21,941 nucleotides of DNA from CAZDAM01 sp964503595 (GTDB taxonomy: Bacteria; Muiribacteriota; UBA6191), in NCBI GenBank assembly GCA_964503595.1, contig CAZDAM010000057.1, positions 1 through 21,941 of the forward strand, written 5' to 3'. Numbering within the stretch: the first letter of the stretch is position 1; each line of letters begins with the position of its first letter. Below the pieces are notes generated by a model, which saw nothing but the letters and a program-made list of their open reading frames with translations, was not told the DNA's origin and made no database searches. Shown in pieces: positions 13,064-19,894 of this stretch. The position numbers and the translations under genes were made by a program.

Positions 13064-14098
13064 ATGGGATTTCTGGATCGCTTCAAAAAGAAAAAGGATG
13101 CCTCGGATTCGGCTAAGGAAAGCGCCGAAGAAGCTCCCGTATCCGAAGAATCCGATGACGAGTTATCTGCAGATGAATCGGATCTCCCGGATGAGTTCGA
13201 TGAGCTCCAGGCCGATATTGACTCCGTAACCCTCGAAGATGAGGATGAAGACCCCCTTCTGGGTGAACTTGGTGAAACCAAAAACGAGGCCAGAAAAGAC
13301 ACCAAACCCAAGGTTCCGGTCAAACTAATTGCCGGCATTGCTGTCGGATTCCTTTTTCTGATGATCCTGACGGCTGTCGGCCTGTTTTTCATGTTTCGCG
13401 AAACCGACTACCTTCCAATGGTCGAGAAACGGGTCACCGACTTCTTTCTGGCTCTGGGCCAGAAAAAGATTCCCTCGGCTTATGGCATCCTAAGCCCCGT
13501 TTTAAGACAGAAGCAGTCCCAGACTGATTTTCAGAATGCCTATATGAGCTCGGAATGGCTTCTGGAAAAAATCAGCCGGGTAGAGCTTAATCATGCTTCC
13601 TACAAGGAACGCGGAGGCAAGGGCAGCATCAAGGGCCATGTCTTCTATGAAGCCGGAACACGCGGATCATTTGAGGTCCAGTTCGCCGCTGAGGAAGTGC
13701 AGAAAAAGGAGCTGGTCTTTCTGACTGGATTCAGCGTGGAAAGCCGGGAACTCAGAGAAGCCAGCCTCAGGGCTTCCCACAATGCCGTTCAGGAGTTCAT
13801 CAAGACCTGGGACGCCGCCCGGCTGAATCAGTTCAAGGGCTCCCTGCACCCCAGGGTCCAGGAAGCTCTGGGCAATCTCAAATCCAATCTGCTCCACTCC
13901 CGTCTGGTTGAAGCCGGCTTTCGGGACATTGTCTTTCCCGAAGATCGTATGGTGGAACACGCCCACACCGAAATCACGTATGAAGGGACCGCGACCACCA
14001 AGCTTGGAACCCGCATGAAGGGTTCAATCACGGTTTTCTATAGTGAAGGCAGCTGGAGTGTCACAATGGTCAGCTTTGAGCCGGAAGCCGAGCTATAA
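13064..14098 (+). CDS. Bitopic membrane protein with acidic tail and NTF2-like periplasmic domains
   Basis: 344 residues. A basic start (GFLDRFKKKK), then a strongly acidic disordered region (about 12-75, many Ser/Glu/Asp), one transmembrane helix (86-111), and a ~230-residue outer domain. That domain may be two copies of one fold: helix-rich openings VTDFFLALGQKKIPSAYGIL (about 124) and VQEFIKTWDAARLNQFKGSL (about 244) are each followed by beta-rich stretches, as in DUF4864/NTF2-like modules. Topology is N-in, C-out. The acidic tail could hold a cytoplasmic partner near the membrane (inference). It converges with the phosphoesterase gene, overlapping by 29 bases. The ribosome site is weak. 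Confidence 0.7.
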   Translation: MGFLDRFKKKKDASDSAKESAEEAPVSEESDDELSADESDLPDEFDELQADIDSVTLEDEDEDPLLGELGETKNEARKDTKPKVPVKLIAGIAVGFLFLMILTAVGLFFMFRETDYLPMVEKRVTDFFLALGQKKIPSAYGILSPVLRQKQSQTDFQNAYMSSEWLLEKISRVELNHASYKERGGKGSIKGHVFYEAGTRGSFEVQFAAEEVQKKELVFLTGFSVESRELREASLRASHNAVQEFIKTWDAARLNQFKGSLHPRVQEALGNLKSNLLHSRLVEAGFRDIVFPEDRMVEHAHTEITYEGTATTKLGTRMKGSITVFYSEGSWSVTMVSFEPEAEL

Positions 14099-14954
14099 GA
14101 CCGGTTCTGGGACAAATATCCAGTTTAAGAAGTCTTCGGGAAAACCATTCTTTTACATCCCGCACTTCCCATTCCTTCACATAGCCCACAGGGGAAAGGA
14201 TGGAGCGAAGGCCAGCTTCCGAAATATCCCCTTCTCTATGCAGATGTCCACTTAAATGCAGATTCACCCCGGCCTCAAGAAGTCGGGGGAACCCGGTGGC
14301 ATTCCCCATGTAGGCACCGAAGTATTCAAAATCCCAGTCCGTCTTCCTGAAATTCAGAAACTTCTTCTGCATGGGAAAATGGGTCATGACAATCTTCAGG
14401 CGGGCCTGGGCAATCTTTTTCAGATCTTCGTGGAGCTCATCCTCAAGTTTTTGAGTCAGTCTCTGATCCAGGGTATGGTTGTCCCAACCGGAGAAATCGC
14501 ACCAGACTCCATCCATGAAGCGCCGGCCAGCCCGGGCGCGCTGAACCAGCTCTTCGTGGGTGAAGGGATGATCTTTAGGAAGCATGGAGTAATCGTACCA
14601 GCTCATGCTTCCGGCAATGCCGACCCCCTCTGATTCCAGGGGCTGATGAGGCAGCCAGTGCCAGTTCTGCCGCTTGCAGATTCCGGGCAGATCTTCCTCA
14701 AGCTTCTGCCAGGATGTCCGTGAGTCCTTGCGGCACCATAAATCATGGTTTCCCGGCACAATGATCTTCTGAACCAGAGGGGAGGAAATCAGGGCAAGAG
14801 CCCGCTCAAAGTCCTCAAGACTTTCTGCCAGATCTCCACCCACCAGTAAGAAATCAGGTGGATCGTGCTGAATTTGCAAAGCCAGCTCTTCCCACCACTG
14901 CCAGTTCAACGGGTGGGAGTCAGTATGATTGTCCGAGGTGAACCAGAGTCTCAC
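14070..14954 (-). CDS. Calcineurin-like metallophosphoesterase
   Basis: 294 residues, cytoplasmic. All five metal-binding blocks of the superfamily are present: D-x-H (Asp8, His10 in SDNHTD), GGD (Asp41), GNHD (Asn69, His70), a lone His192 in MTHFP, and G-H-x-H (His237, His239). Two metal ions would be bound for phosphoester hydrolysis; the substrate is not evident (the length and tryptophan-rich inserts do not match LpxH or MutS-linked enzymes). GTG start overlapping the hydrolase stop codon (GTGA), hence the last gene of the elbB-hydrolase-phosphoesterase unit. Its 3' end overlaps the convergent membrane protein gene. Confidence 0.9.
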   Translation of the reverse strand: MRLWFTSDNHTDSHPLNWQWWEELALQIQHDPPDFLLVGGDLAESLEDFERALALISSPLVQKIIVPGNHDLWCRKDSRTSWQKLEEDLPGICKRQNWHWLPHQPLESEGVGIAGSMSWYDYSMLPKDHPFTHEELVQRARAGRRFMDGVWCDFSGWDNHTLDQRLTQKLEDELHEDLKKIAQARLKIVMTHFPMQKKFLNFRKTDWDFEYFGAYMGNATGFPRLLEAGVNLHLSGHLHREGDISEAGLRSILSPVGYVKEWEVRDVKEWFSRRLLKLDICPRTGLIARLPAQS

Positions 14955-16261
14955 TGCTTTTTCAGGAAATCGACCAGTTCCTGAATGACGCGGGCATTCA
15001 CCACTCCCGGAGTGAAGTTGTCCTCTTCGGGATTTCCCGAACCGGTATGAAAGACCCGATTGAGGTCTTCAAAATCCACTCTTTGTACTCTGGTCTTTTC
15101 CAGAATCCGGAAAAACTCCGGTTCATCCGCCGGATTCTGAACAAAATCGTGGCGGGCAAACAGCATCAGAACCGGAAGATCCAGTTGATTCAAAGGTTCT
15201 GGGCGATAAAGCTCCAGAGCTTCAAAATAAGCCGCCGGATAGCCAAAAAGCGACTCACGGCGCCCCATCTTCCCCTGAAAAAACTGGTCCACTCTTGAAG
15301 AAAGCTGAAGAAGATCCTGATAGGCCGACGGATTGCTGGCCTGCCGGATCTCCTCGATTTCAAACAGAATATTCAAAGGATGACGAAAAGACGGGTTCAT
15401 CAGAATCAGGCCATCCACCAGACCTTTTCTGGCAAACCAGGGCAAGAACCAGGATCCATACCCATAGCCGGCCAGATAGACCTTCTGCCCCGGTTTCAGC
15501 CAGCCCTCCTGTCTTAGGGTATGCAGAGAAGCGAAGACATCATCTACCACTTCCCACTGGGGGGTCAGCGGCTCGTCAGACCGTGGAGAATAAATGTAGG
15601 ATCGACGCGGCAATAGCAAAACAGCCTGGTCGTGGGAAGCCAGCCCTTCCGCAAAGTCCAAAAAGACGTCATTCAGACCAATTCTGTGCGTGGCGCTCTG
15701 GGGTCCAAAATCATGCAGGAAGAGCACAATATTTGGCTGAACCACACCCTTGGGCCGGTAAAAACCACCTCTAAGACCCGCATCTTCCGGCCCCACATTG
15801 ACCGGCAGAACCTCAAAACGTCCGGCATCCACATAGGAGCGTTCGGGCTTGAGTCCGGTCGGAATATCCTTGGGATCGACCGTCTCCACCTTCTGGATCC
15901 TCCAGGGAGCATTCAGAAGAAGAGTCAGCTTAAGACCCCGCTGGCGACGGGCAAAGTCCAGGCGGATATACACCGTCGGATGATAGTCTTCATGGCGAAT
16001 CACGGCCCCTTTGGCCTGCTGGAAACGACCATGAATCAGAATCTGGTTCTGCCAGAGCGAAGCCATCGACTGCTTGAGGGCCGTTGCCTCAAACCCGGGC
16101 TGAAACATTTCCGGAAGGCGGTTGAGCCGGGCGGAAGCCAGAGCATCCACCAGCCTTAAACCAAGCCGGATCTGCTCGGACTGTTCCCGGGCAATCACAC
16201 TTTTTTCATCAAAAGCCTGAAGTAACCCAAAGAGCGTCAGGCCCAATAGCAGGAACCTCAT
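14951..16261 (-). CDS. Secreted DUF3887-alpha/beta hydrolase protein with altered nucleophile site
   Basis: 436 residues from ATG 16261, one base after the elbB stop; longer starts would bury the signal peptide (RFLLLGLTLFGLLQA). Residues 30-127 resemble DUF3887, a small domain often fused before extracellular alpha/beta hydrolases. From 165 the hydrolase fold is recognisable: strand and oxyanion region VLFLHDFG (179-186), elbow YLAGYGYGSWF (262-272), acid Asp372 in FARHDF, and His405 in VFHTGSG. At the elbow the expected G-x-Ser-x-G reads G-Y-Gly-Y-G, so the nucleophile is replaced by glycine at 267. Asp and His are retained. It may be a binding protein or use another residue (Ser270). Probably periplasmic. 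Confidence 0.82.
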   Translation of the reverse strand: MRFLLLGLTLFGLLQAFDEKSVIAREQSEQIRLGLRLVDALASARLNRLPEMFQPGFEATALKQSMASLWQNQILIHGRFQQAKGAVIRHEDYHPTVYIRLDFARRQRGLKLTLLLNAPWRIQKVETVDPKDIPTGLKPERSYVDAGRFEVLPVNVGPEDAGLRGGFYRPKGVVQPNIVLFLHDFGPQSATHRIGLNDVFLDFAEGLASHDQAVLLLPRRSYIYSPRSDEPLTPQWEVVDDVFASLHTLRQEGWLKPGQKVYLAGYGYGSWFLPWFARKGLVDGLILMNPSFRHPLNILFEIEEIRQASNPSAYQDLLQLSSRVDQFFQGKMGRRESLFGYPAAYFEALELYRPEPLNQLDLPVLMLFARHDFVQNPADEPEFFRILEKTRVQRVDFEDLNRVFHTGSGNPEEDNFTPGVVNARVIQELVDFLKKQ

Positions 16262-16262
16262 C

Positions 16263-16937
16263 CTAGCGAACCCAGCCGACCACCTGGCGGACCAGTTTAT
16301 GAATGCCTTTGGAAATGACATGCAACGGAGCTTCGTCATACATATAAGCCGGGGTCGTCACAAAACGAAAAGTCTCATCGGAACAGATTTCATCGGCCTC
16401 ACAGCTCACATGCTCACACCCAAGCATCTGAAGGGCCTCGGCTGTAGACGGATCATTACCAATGGTCAGACGGGGATTCCCCTGAAGCTGACCCTCTTTT
16501 TTCAGAAGCCCTAGAATAGCCGGAGCAATGCACATGGCCCCGATTGGTTTTTTCTGAGAATGAATAGCCAGAAGGAAGCCTCTTAAATCTTTCTGCAGTT
16601 TTGCTTCCGGCCCGGCCAGAGCGAAAGTACAGAGATTCTTGGCCGCTCCGAAACCACCGGGAAGAATGATGGCATCAAAGTCATCGGGATTGGCACCCTT
16701 AAGGGATAAAACGGGGCCACGGGCAATCCGGGCGGCTTCTTCCATGACATGGCGGCTGGCTCCCTCTGCAACATGCCCGCTCTGGTGGTTGATGACATGA
16801 AGCTGCTCCATGCTGGGAGCCAAAAAGACGATTTCCTGTTCGAGCTCACTCAAGGCGTGAATCGTTAGAACAGCCTCGCGAATCTCAGCGCCATCGAAAA
16901 CTCCACATCCTGATAAAATAACGCCGATTCGTGCCAT
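16263..16937 (-). CDS. elbB: ElbB-like DJ-1/PfpI family glyoxalase
   Basis: 224 residues matching ElbB (YhbL): MARIGVILSGCGVFDGAEI at the start, with the conserved acidic residue Glu18, LPGGFGAAKNL (92-102), and the nucleophile elbow GAMCIAPA with Cys136. The closing block FVTTPAYM and I-x-KGI-x-KLV are also typical. E. coli ElbB has glyoxalase III-like activity and was linked to isoprenoid output; its true substrate remains unclear. A strong GGGGGAAG site precedes the ATG. It heads a tight operon: one base to the hydrolase gene, which overlaps the phosphoesterase gene. With gloA in the same window there are two potential aldehyde-detoxifying proteins, though unlinked. Confidence 0.93.
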   Translation of the reverse strand: MARIGVILSGCGVFDGAEIREAVLTIHALSELEQEIVFLAPSMEQLHVINHQSGHVAEGASRHVMEEAARIARGPVLSLKGANPDDFDAIILPGGFGAAKNLCTFALAGPEAKLQKDLRGFLLAIHSQKKPIGAMCIAPAILGLLKKEGQLQGNPRLTIGNDPSTAEALQMLGCEHVSCEADEICSDETFRFVTTPAYMYDEAPLHVISKGIHKLVRQVVGWVR

Positions 16938-16987
16938 GACTTCCCCCTATGAAATAGAAAAAGAACTGTTACCGGAAGGAAGTATAT

Positions 16988-17578
16988 CTAAAATCGTGTA
17001 GTCCAGCCCGTTTCTGTATCAAAAAAGCCTTCCGGAGCTTTTGAGGAGAATCCCTGAATCTGAACGGTGAAAAACGCATCTTCCCGGCTGACTTTCAGAT
17101 ATCCCGGACCCTGAGGCTCAGGCTCCAGCCGAATCAGCTCTACCAGAGGCCTTAAAAGCTCAACATCAATTTCAAGGCCATGATCCTTATCAACCCGATA
17201 TTCAAATCCAAACCCCTGGGACTTTTCCAAAAAGCTCTGCCGCAGAACACATGCGTAGAATTTGAAGAAACGTTCGGCCCGGATACGAAAAAGGCGGGGC
17301 ACAACTCCATCTTCCAGATAGGCTGTCAACTCCAGAAGATATTCCAGTTCTTCCAGCTCCCGCCCGAGATCCTCGATAAGTTCCTTACGTGAAGATGGAC
17401 TGCGGCCCAAGAGGGTGGAAAAGCCCCTGGCGTGACCCACAAGCCCTTTGAGTTCGTGCATGTAACGCCCCCGAAAGGAGGAAGAACGGCCAGGGCTTTC
17501 CGGCCTGTGTCCGGGTTTTCTCTGACCCAGAAAATATCCAAGGCCCAAACAGAAAAACCCAGTGATCAGAATATTCAT
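16988..17578 (-). CDS. Histidine-kinase-like membrane protein lacking a recognisable ATPase domain
   Basis: 196 residues from ATG 17578, four bases after the amylase stop. One N-terminal helix (3-18), a basic linker, and then a segment like a HisKA dimerisation helix pair: RYMHELKGLVGHARGFSTLLG (39-59), with His41 followed by Glu-Leu, and a second helix KELIEDLGRELEELEYLLELTAYLED. Kinases would next show an N-box (Asn) and glycine-rich boxes. Here residues 100-196 keep the approximate pattern (ELLRPLVELI, GYLKVSREDAFFTVQIQGF, EGFFD) but lack the N-box asparagine and the D-x-G-x-G motif. It could be a degenerate kinase, a dimerising scaffold or a response-regulator phosphatase. No response regulator is nearby. 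Confidence 0.5.
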   Translation of the reverse strand: MNILITGFFCLGLGYFLGQRKPGHRPESPGRSSSFRGRYMHELKGLVGHARGFSTLLGRSPSSRKELIEDLGRELEELEYLLELTAYLEDGVVPRLFRIRAERFFKFYACVLRQSFLEKSQGFGFEYRVDKDHGLEIDVELLRPLVELIRLEPEPQGPGYLKVSREDAFFTVQIQGFSSKAPEGFFDTETGWTTRF

Positions 17579-17582
17579 AGAC

Positions 17583-18842
17583 TCAGAAAGGAAAGGACCA
17601 GACGGCAAATTCCTCGCCAACGATCTCCAGTGACCAGGGATCACCAGGGTGATAAAAAGCGGAACCCAGCTTCACGATCAGGTGGTCGCCAATTTTAGCC
17701 ACATAAATGCCATCACTGGCCTGAAGAATTTCCATTGCAGTACCCGGCTCAATTCCCAGACGATTGCGAAGGGCAATCAGCTTATCAGTCACACTCCTCA
17801 AATCACTGTCCATATAGTGCTCATAAAAGACTGTGGGAATTCCCGGATGGGTCAGAATATAAGCGTAGCCGGATGCCAGACGGTGAGATGGAAAGGGCCA
17901 GTGCGCCTGAGTCGAACCCGTGTCATGATTGTCCACAAAAGTGACGGACCGGTCCGGCCACCAGCCAAGCATTCCGGCAGCCTTACCTTTCCGATCCTTA
18001 AGTCTCCAGAATTCCTGATTGCCTACGGCCTCCTGAAGCAGCCCCTTGGAAGTAAAATCAAACGTCGAACAGGTTCCTTCCGTCTGATCCACCCAATCGG
18101 TGATTTCCTGCCGATGGGAGTCCTGATTCGGTAAAAGGGTACTTCCGTTATAGTTCATGGAAGTCCAGTACTCACCGACACAGAAACCGGCACCCGTTTT
18201 TTCGACGTATTCCTGAACATATTTCCCGGCAAATCCTTTGGTATAATCAAAGCGGAAACCATCAAATCCAACGTAATCCCGAAGCCAGTTCAGCCAGTTG
18301 ATGATATCGGCCCTGACCCGGCGGTTGCTGTGGTCAATATCTGGAGCCGGAGCAAAGTCTCCTCCGGAATCTTTTGCTCCCGTGCCGCCATAATCACCGC
18401 GGGCCAAAGCCCATTTTTCCCACATCATCTGATTGGAGGCATGATGAAAGACGTTCCAGATGCCATCTTCCTGATGCGAAGCCGTACGGTGGTTGATCAC
18501 AATATCCGCGACAGCATGCATACCATGTTTATGAATGGTATCGATCAGCTCTCTGAGAGAATCGATATGACCATAGAAAGTAGGGTTTTCCGGTGTACCC
18601 AGATCGTAATAGTCTCCCGGCATATAGCCCTGTGGGGATACCGAACGGGAAACCGGAGGAATCCAGATATGGGTCACCCCGCTTTGCCTGAGACCTGGAA
18701 CAAGCTCTTTCAGGTGCTCATACCAGTGGCCCGGACCTTTCTGGGACTCTGCATCCCAGCCAAAAGCCTGAAACAGCACGGGAGTTCCTGCCTTCAAGGG
18801 AACGGAAAACAAGGCGATCAGAAAAAGACCAGTCCGAATCAT
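17583..18842 (-). CDS. Secreted alpha-amylase, GH13 plant-like subgroup
   Basis: 419 residues: signal peptide (RTGLFLIALFSVPLKA), then a full GH13 barrel. The conserved regions are all present: DIVINH (113-118), GFRFDYTKG with nucleophile Asp199, GEYW with acid Glu224, and FVDNHDTGS with Asp307. The opening VLFQAFGWDAE, PPVSRSVSPQGYMPGDYYDL and GGDFAPAPDIDHSNRRV are much closer to plant-type amylases (GH13_6) than to Bacillus liquefying enzymes. It ends with a short beta domain and no starch-binding module. It would hydrolyse alpha-1,4-glucan outside the cytoplasm; no maltose or dextrin uptake genes adjoin it. ATG 18842 is preferred because the promoter ends just before it; an upstream TTG (18860) would lie within the promoter. 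Confidence 0.93.
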   Translation of the reverse strand: MIRTGLFLIALFSVPLKAGTPVLFQAFGWDAESQKGPGHWYEHLKELVPGLRQSGVTHIWIPPVSRSVSPQGYMPGDYYDLGTPENPTFYGHIDSLRELIDTIHKHGMHAVADIVINHRTASHQEDGIWNVFHHASNQMMWEKWALARGDYGGTGAKDSGGDFAPAPDIDHSNRRVRADIINWLNWLRDYVGFDGFRFDYTKGFAGKYVQEYVEKTGAGFCVGEYWTSMNYNGSTLLPNQDSHRQEITDWVDQTEGTCSTFDFTSKGLLQEAVGNQEFWRLKDRKGKAAGMLGWWPDRSVTFVDNHDTGSTQAHWPFPSHRLASGYAYILTHPGIPTVFYEHYMDSDLRSVTDKLIALRNRLGIEPGTAMEILQASDGIYVAKIGDHLIVKLGSAFYHPGDPWSLEIVGEEFAVWSFPF

Positions 18843-18849
18843 GGCTATT

Positions 18850-18877
18850 ATTTTAGGCAAAGAATGGACTTAGGCAA
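18850..18877 (-). promoter_or_regulatory. Amylase promoter, leaderless placement, with TTGCCTAA repeats
   Basis: On the minus strand: TTGCCT (18872-18877), 16-base spacer, TAAAAT (18850-18855), then seven bases to the ATG. The 8-mer TTGCCTAA occurs twice (18870-18877 and 18853-18860), covering the -35 and abutting the -10, and may be an operator. Confidence 0.5.
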
Positions 18878-18955
18878 GCGTTGAACAACAAAAAAACTAC
18901 AACGCAATCATAAATTTATTGAAAGCTCTCGCTCGGCAACCGTGCAATTCCTAAG

Positions 18956-19894
18956 CTATATCGAAAAAGCCCGCCGCAAATGACTCAAGGCTCCACGCCC
19001 CATATTCAGGACTGCCTCCTGAGAGTTTCCGGCGATATGGGGAGTCCCGAATAGAAGTGGCAAATCAGCATACTGACCAAGGTCCATGCGGGGCTCATCT
19101 GGCCAGACATCCACGCATGCCCCCCCCAGGTGCCCATTTCGAAGACAGGAAATCAGAGCTTTGAAATCAAGAATTTCACTACGAGCCGTATTGATAAGAA
19201 ATGTTCCCTGCGGCATGGAATTCAAGACGGAGGCACTCAGCATGCCATAAGTCTTCTCCGTCAAAGGGACATGCAGGCTTAGAATTTCACTCTTAGCCAG
19301 AAGCTCATCCAACTCCATCTGAACTGCTCCGAATTTTTGGGAAAGCTCGGGTTTTACCACTGAATCACAAAAAAGAATCTCGCACTGAAAGGGAGCCAGC
19401 AGACGCATCAGTTCCGAGCCCACATTGCCTGCCCCAAGAATTCCGACCCGATGTCCGCTAAGAACCCTCCCTCCATCCTTTCTCCAGACATTCTGCTTTA
19501 GAAGCTGGCCCGTAAAAAACAGGTTATGCATAAGGCCGAGGGCAAACCCCAGAGCTACTTCGGCCACACTGAGACGATTAGTACCCGGAGTAAAGCCAAG
19601 CTCAATTCCAGACTCTTCAATAAGCCTAAGATCCAGGTTATCCATACCGACCCCGTACTTGGCGATAAACCTAAGCCTGGGGCAGGCCTGAAGCACTCTT
19701 CGGGTAATTTTCTCTGTACCGATGACAGCCGCTTCACAGGAGCCCAGAAAATCAACCAGTTCGTCTCCCTGAAGCGGATGCGAAGAAGGGCAGAAACGGG
19801 CTCTGGGAAAAAACTCCAGAAGCTCCTCCCGTAAAATCCGGTTGCGGGAAAAGCTGGGCGAAGCAACCGCCACATCGGGTACAGCCCAATTCAC
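18956..19894 (-). CDS. D-isomer 2-hydroxyacid dehydrogenase (SerA/PGDH-like)
   Basis: 312 residues, NAD-dependent. The Rossmann motif GILGAGNVG (151-159) is followed by an acidic residue (Asp177) at the end of the next strand, indicating NAD rather than NADP. The catalytic triad of the family is visible: Arg238 (NTARSE), Glu267 (DVWPDEP) and His286 (TPHIAGNS). AKYGVGMDNLD (78-88) matches the substrate loop of phosphoglycerate dehydrogenases, but the regulatory ACT domain is missing, and short enzymes of this type act on various 2-hydroxyacids. GTG start three bases after the argS stop, with GGAGAG inside the argS end serving as ribosome site, so it is co-translated with argS. A run of eight G lies in its coding strand near 19120-19127. 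Confidence 0.88.
   Translation of the reverse strand: MNWAVPDVAVASPSFSRNRILREELLEFFPRARFCPSSHPLQGDELVDFLGSCEAAVIGTEKITRRVLQACPRLRFIAKYGVGMDNLDLRLIEESGIELGFTPGTNRLSVAEVALGFALGLMHNLFFTGQLLKQNVWRKDGGRVLSGHRVGILGAGNVGSELMRLLAPFQCEILFCDSVVKPELSQKFGAVQMELDELLAKSEILSLHVPLTEKTYGMLSASVLNSMPQGTFLINTARSEILDFKALISCLRNGHLGGACVDVWPDEPRMDLGQYADLPLLFGTPHIAGNSQEAVLNMGRGALSHLRRAFSI

Noticed and set aside
18875..18898. GCGTTG/CAACGC inverted repeat upstream of the amylase gene as a terminator
   Set aside because: Short 6-bp stem, long loop containing the A/T run, and no T tract after the stem.
19120..19127. G8 run in the 2-hydroxyacid dehydrogenase gene as a phase-variation switch
   Set aside because: It encodes ordinary Gly codons in a conserved position of a metabolic enzyme co-translated with argS; switching seems unlikely.
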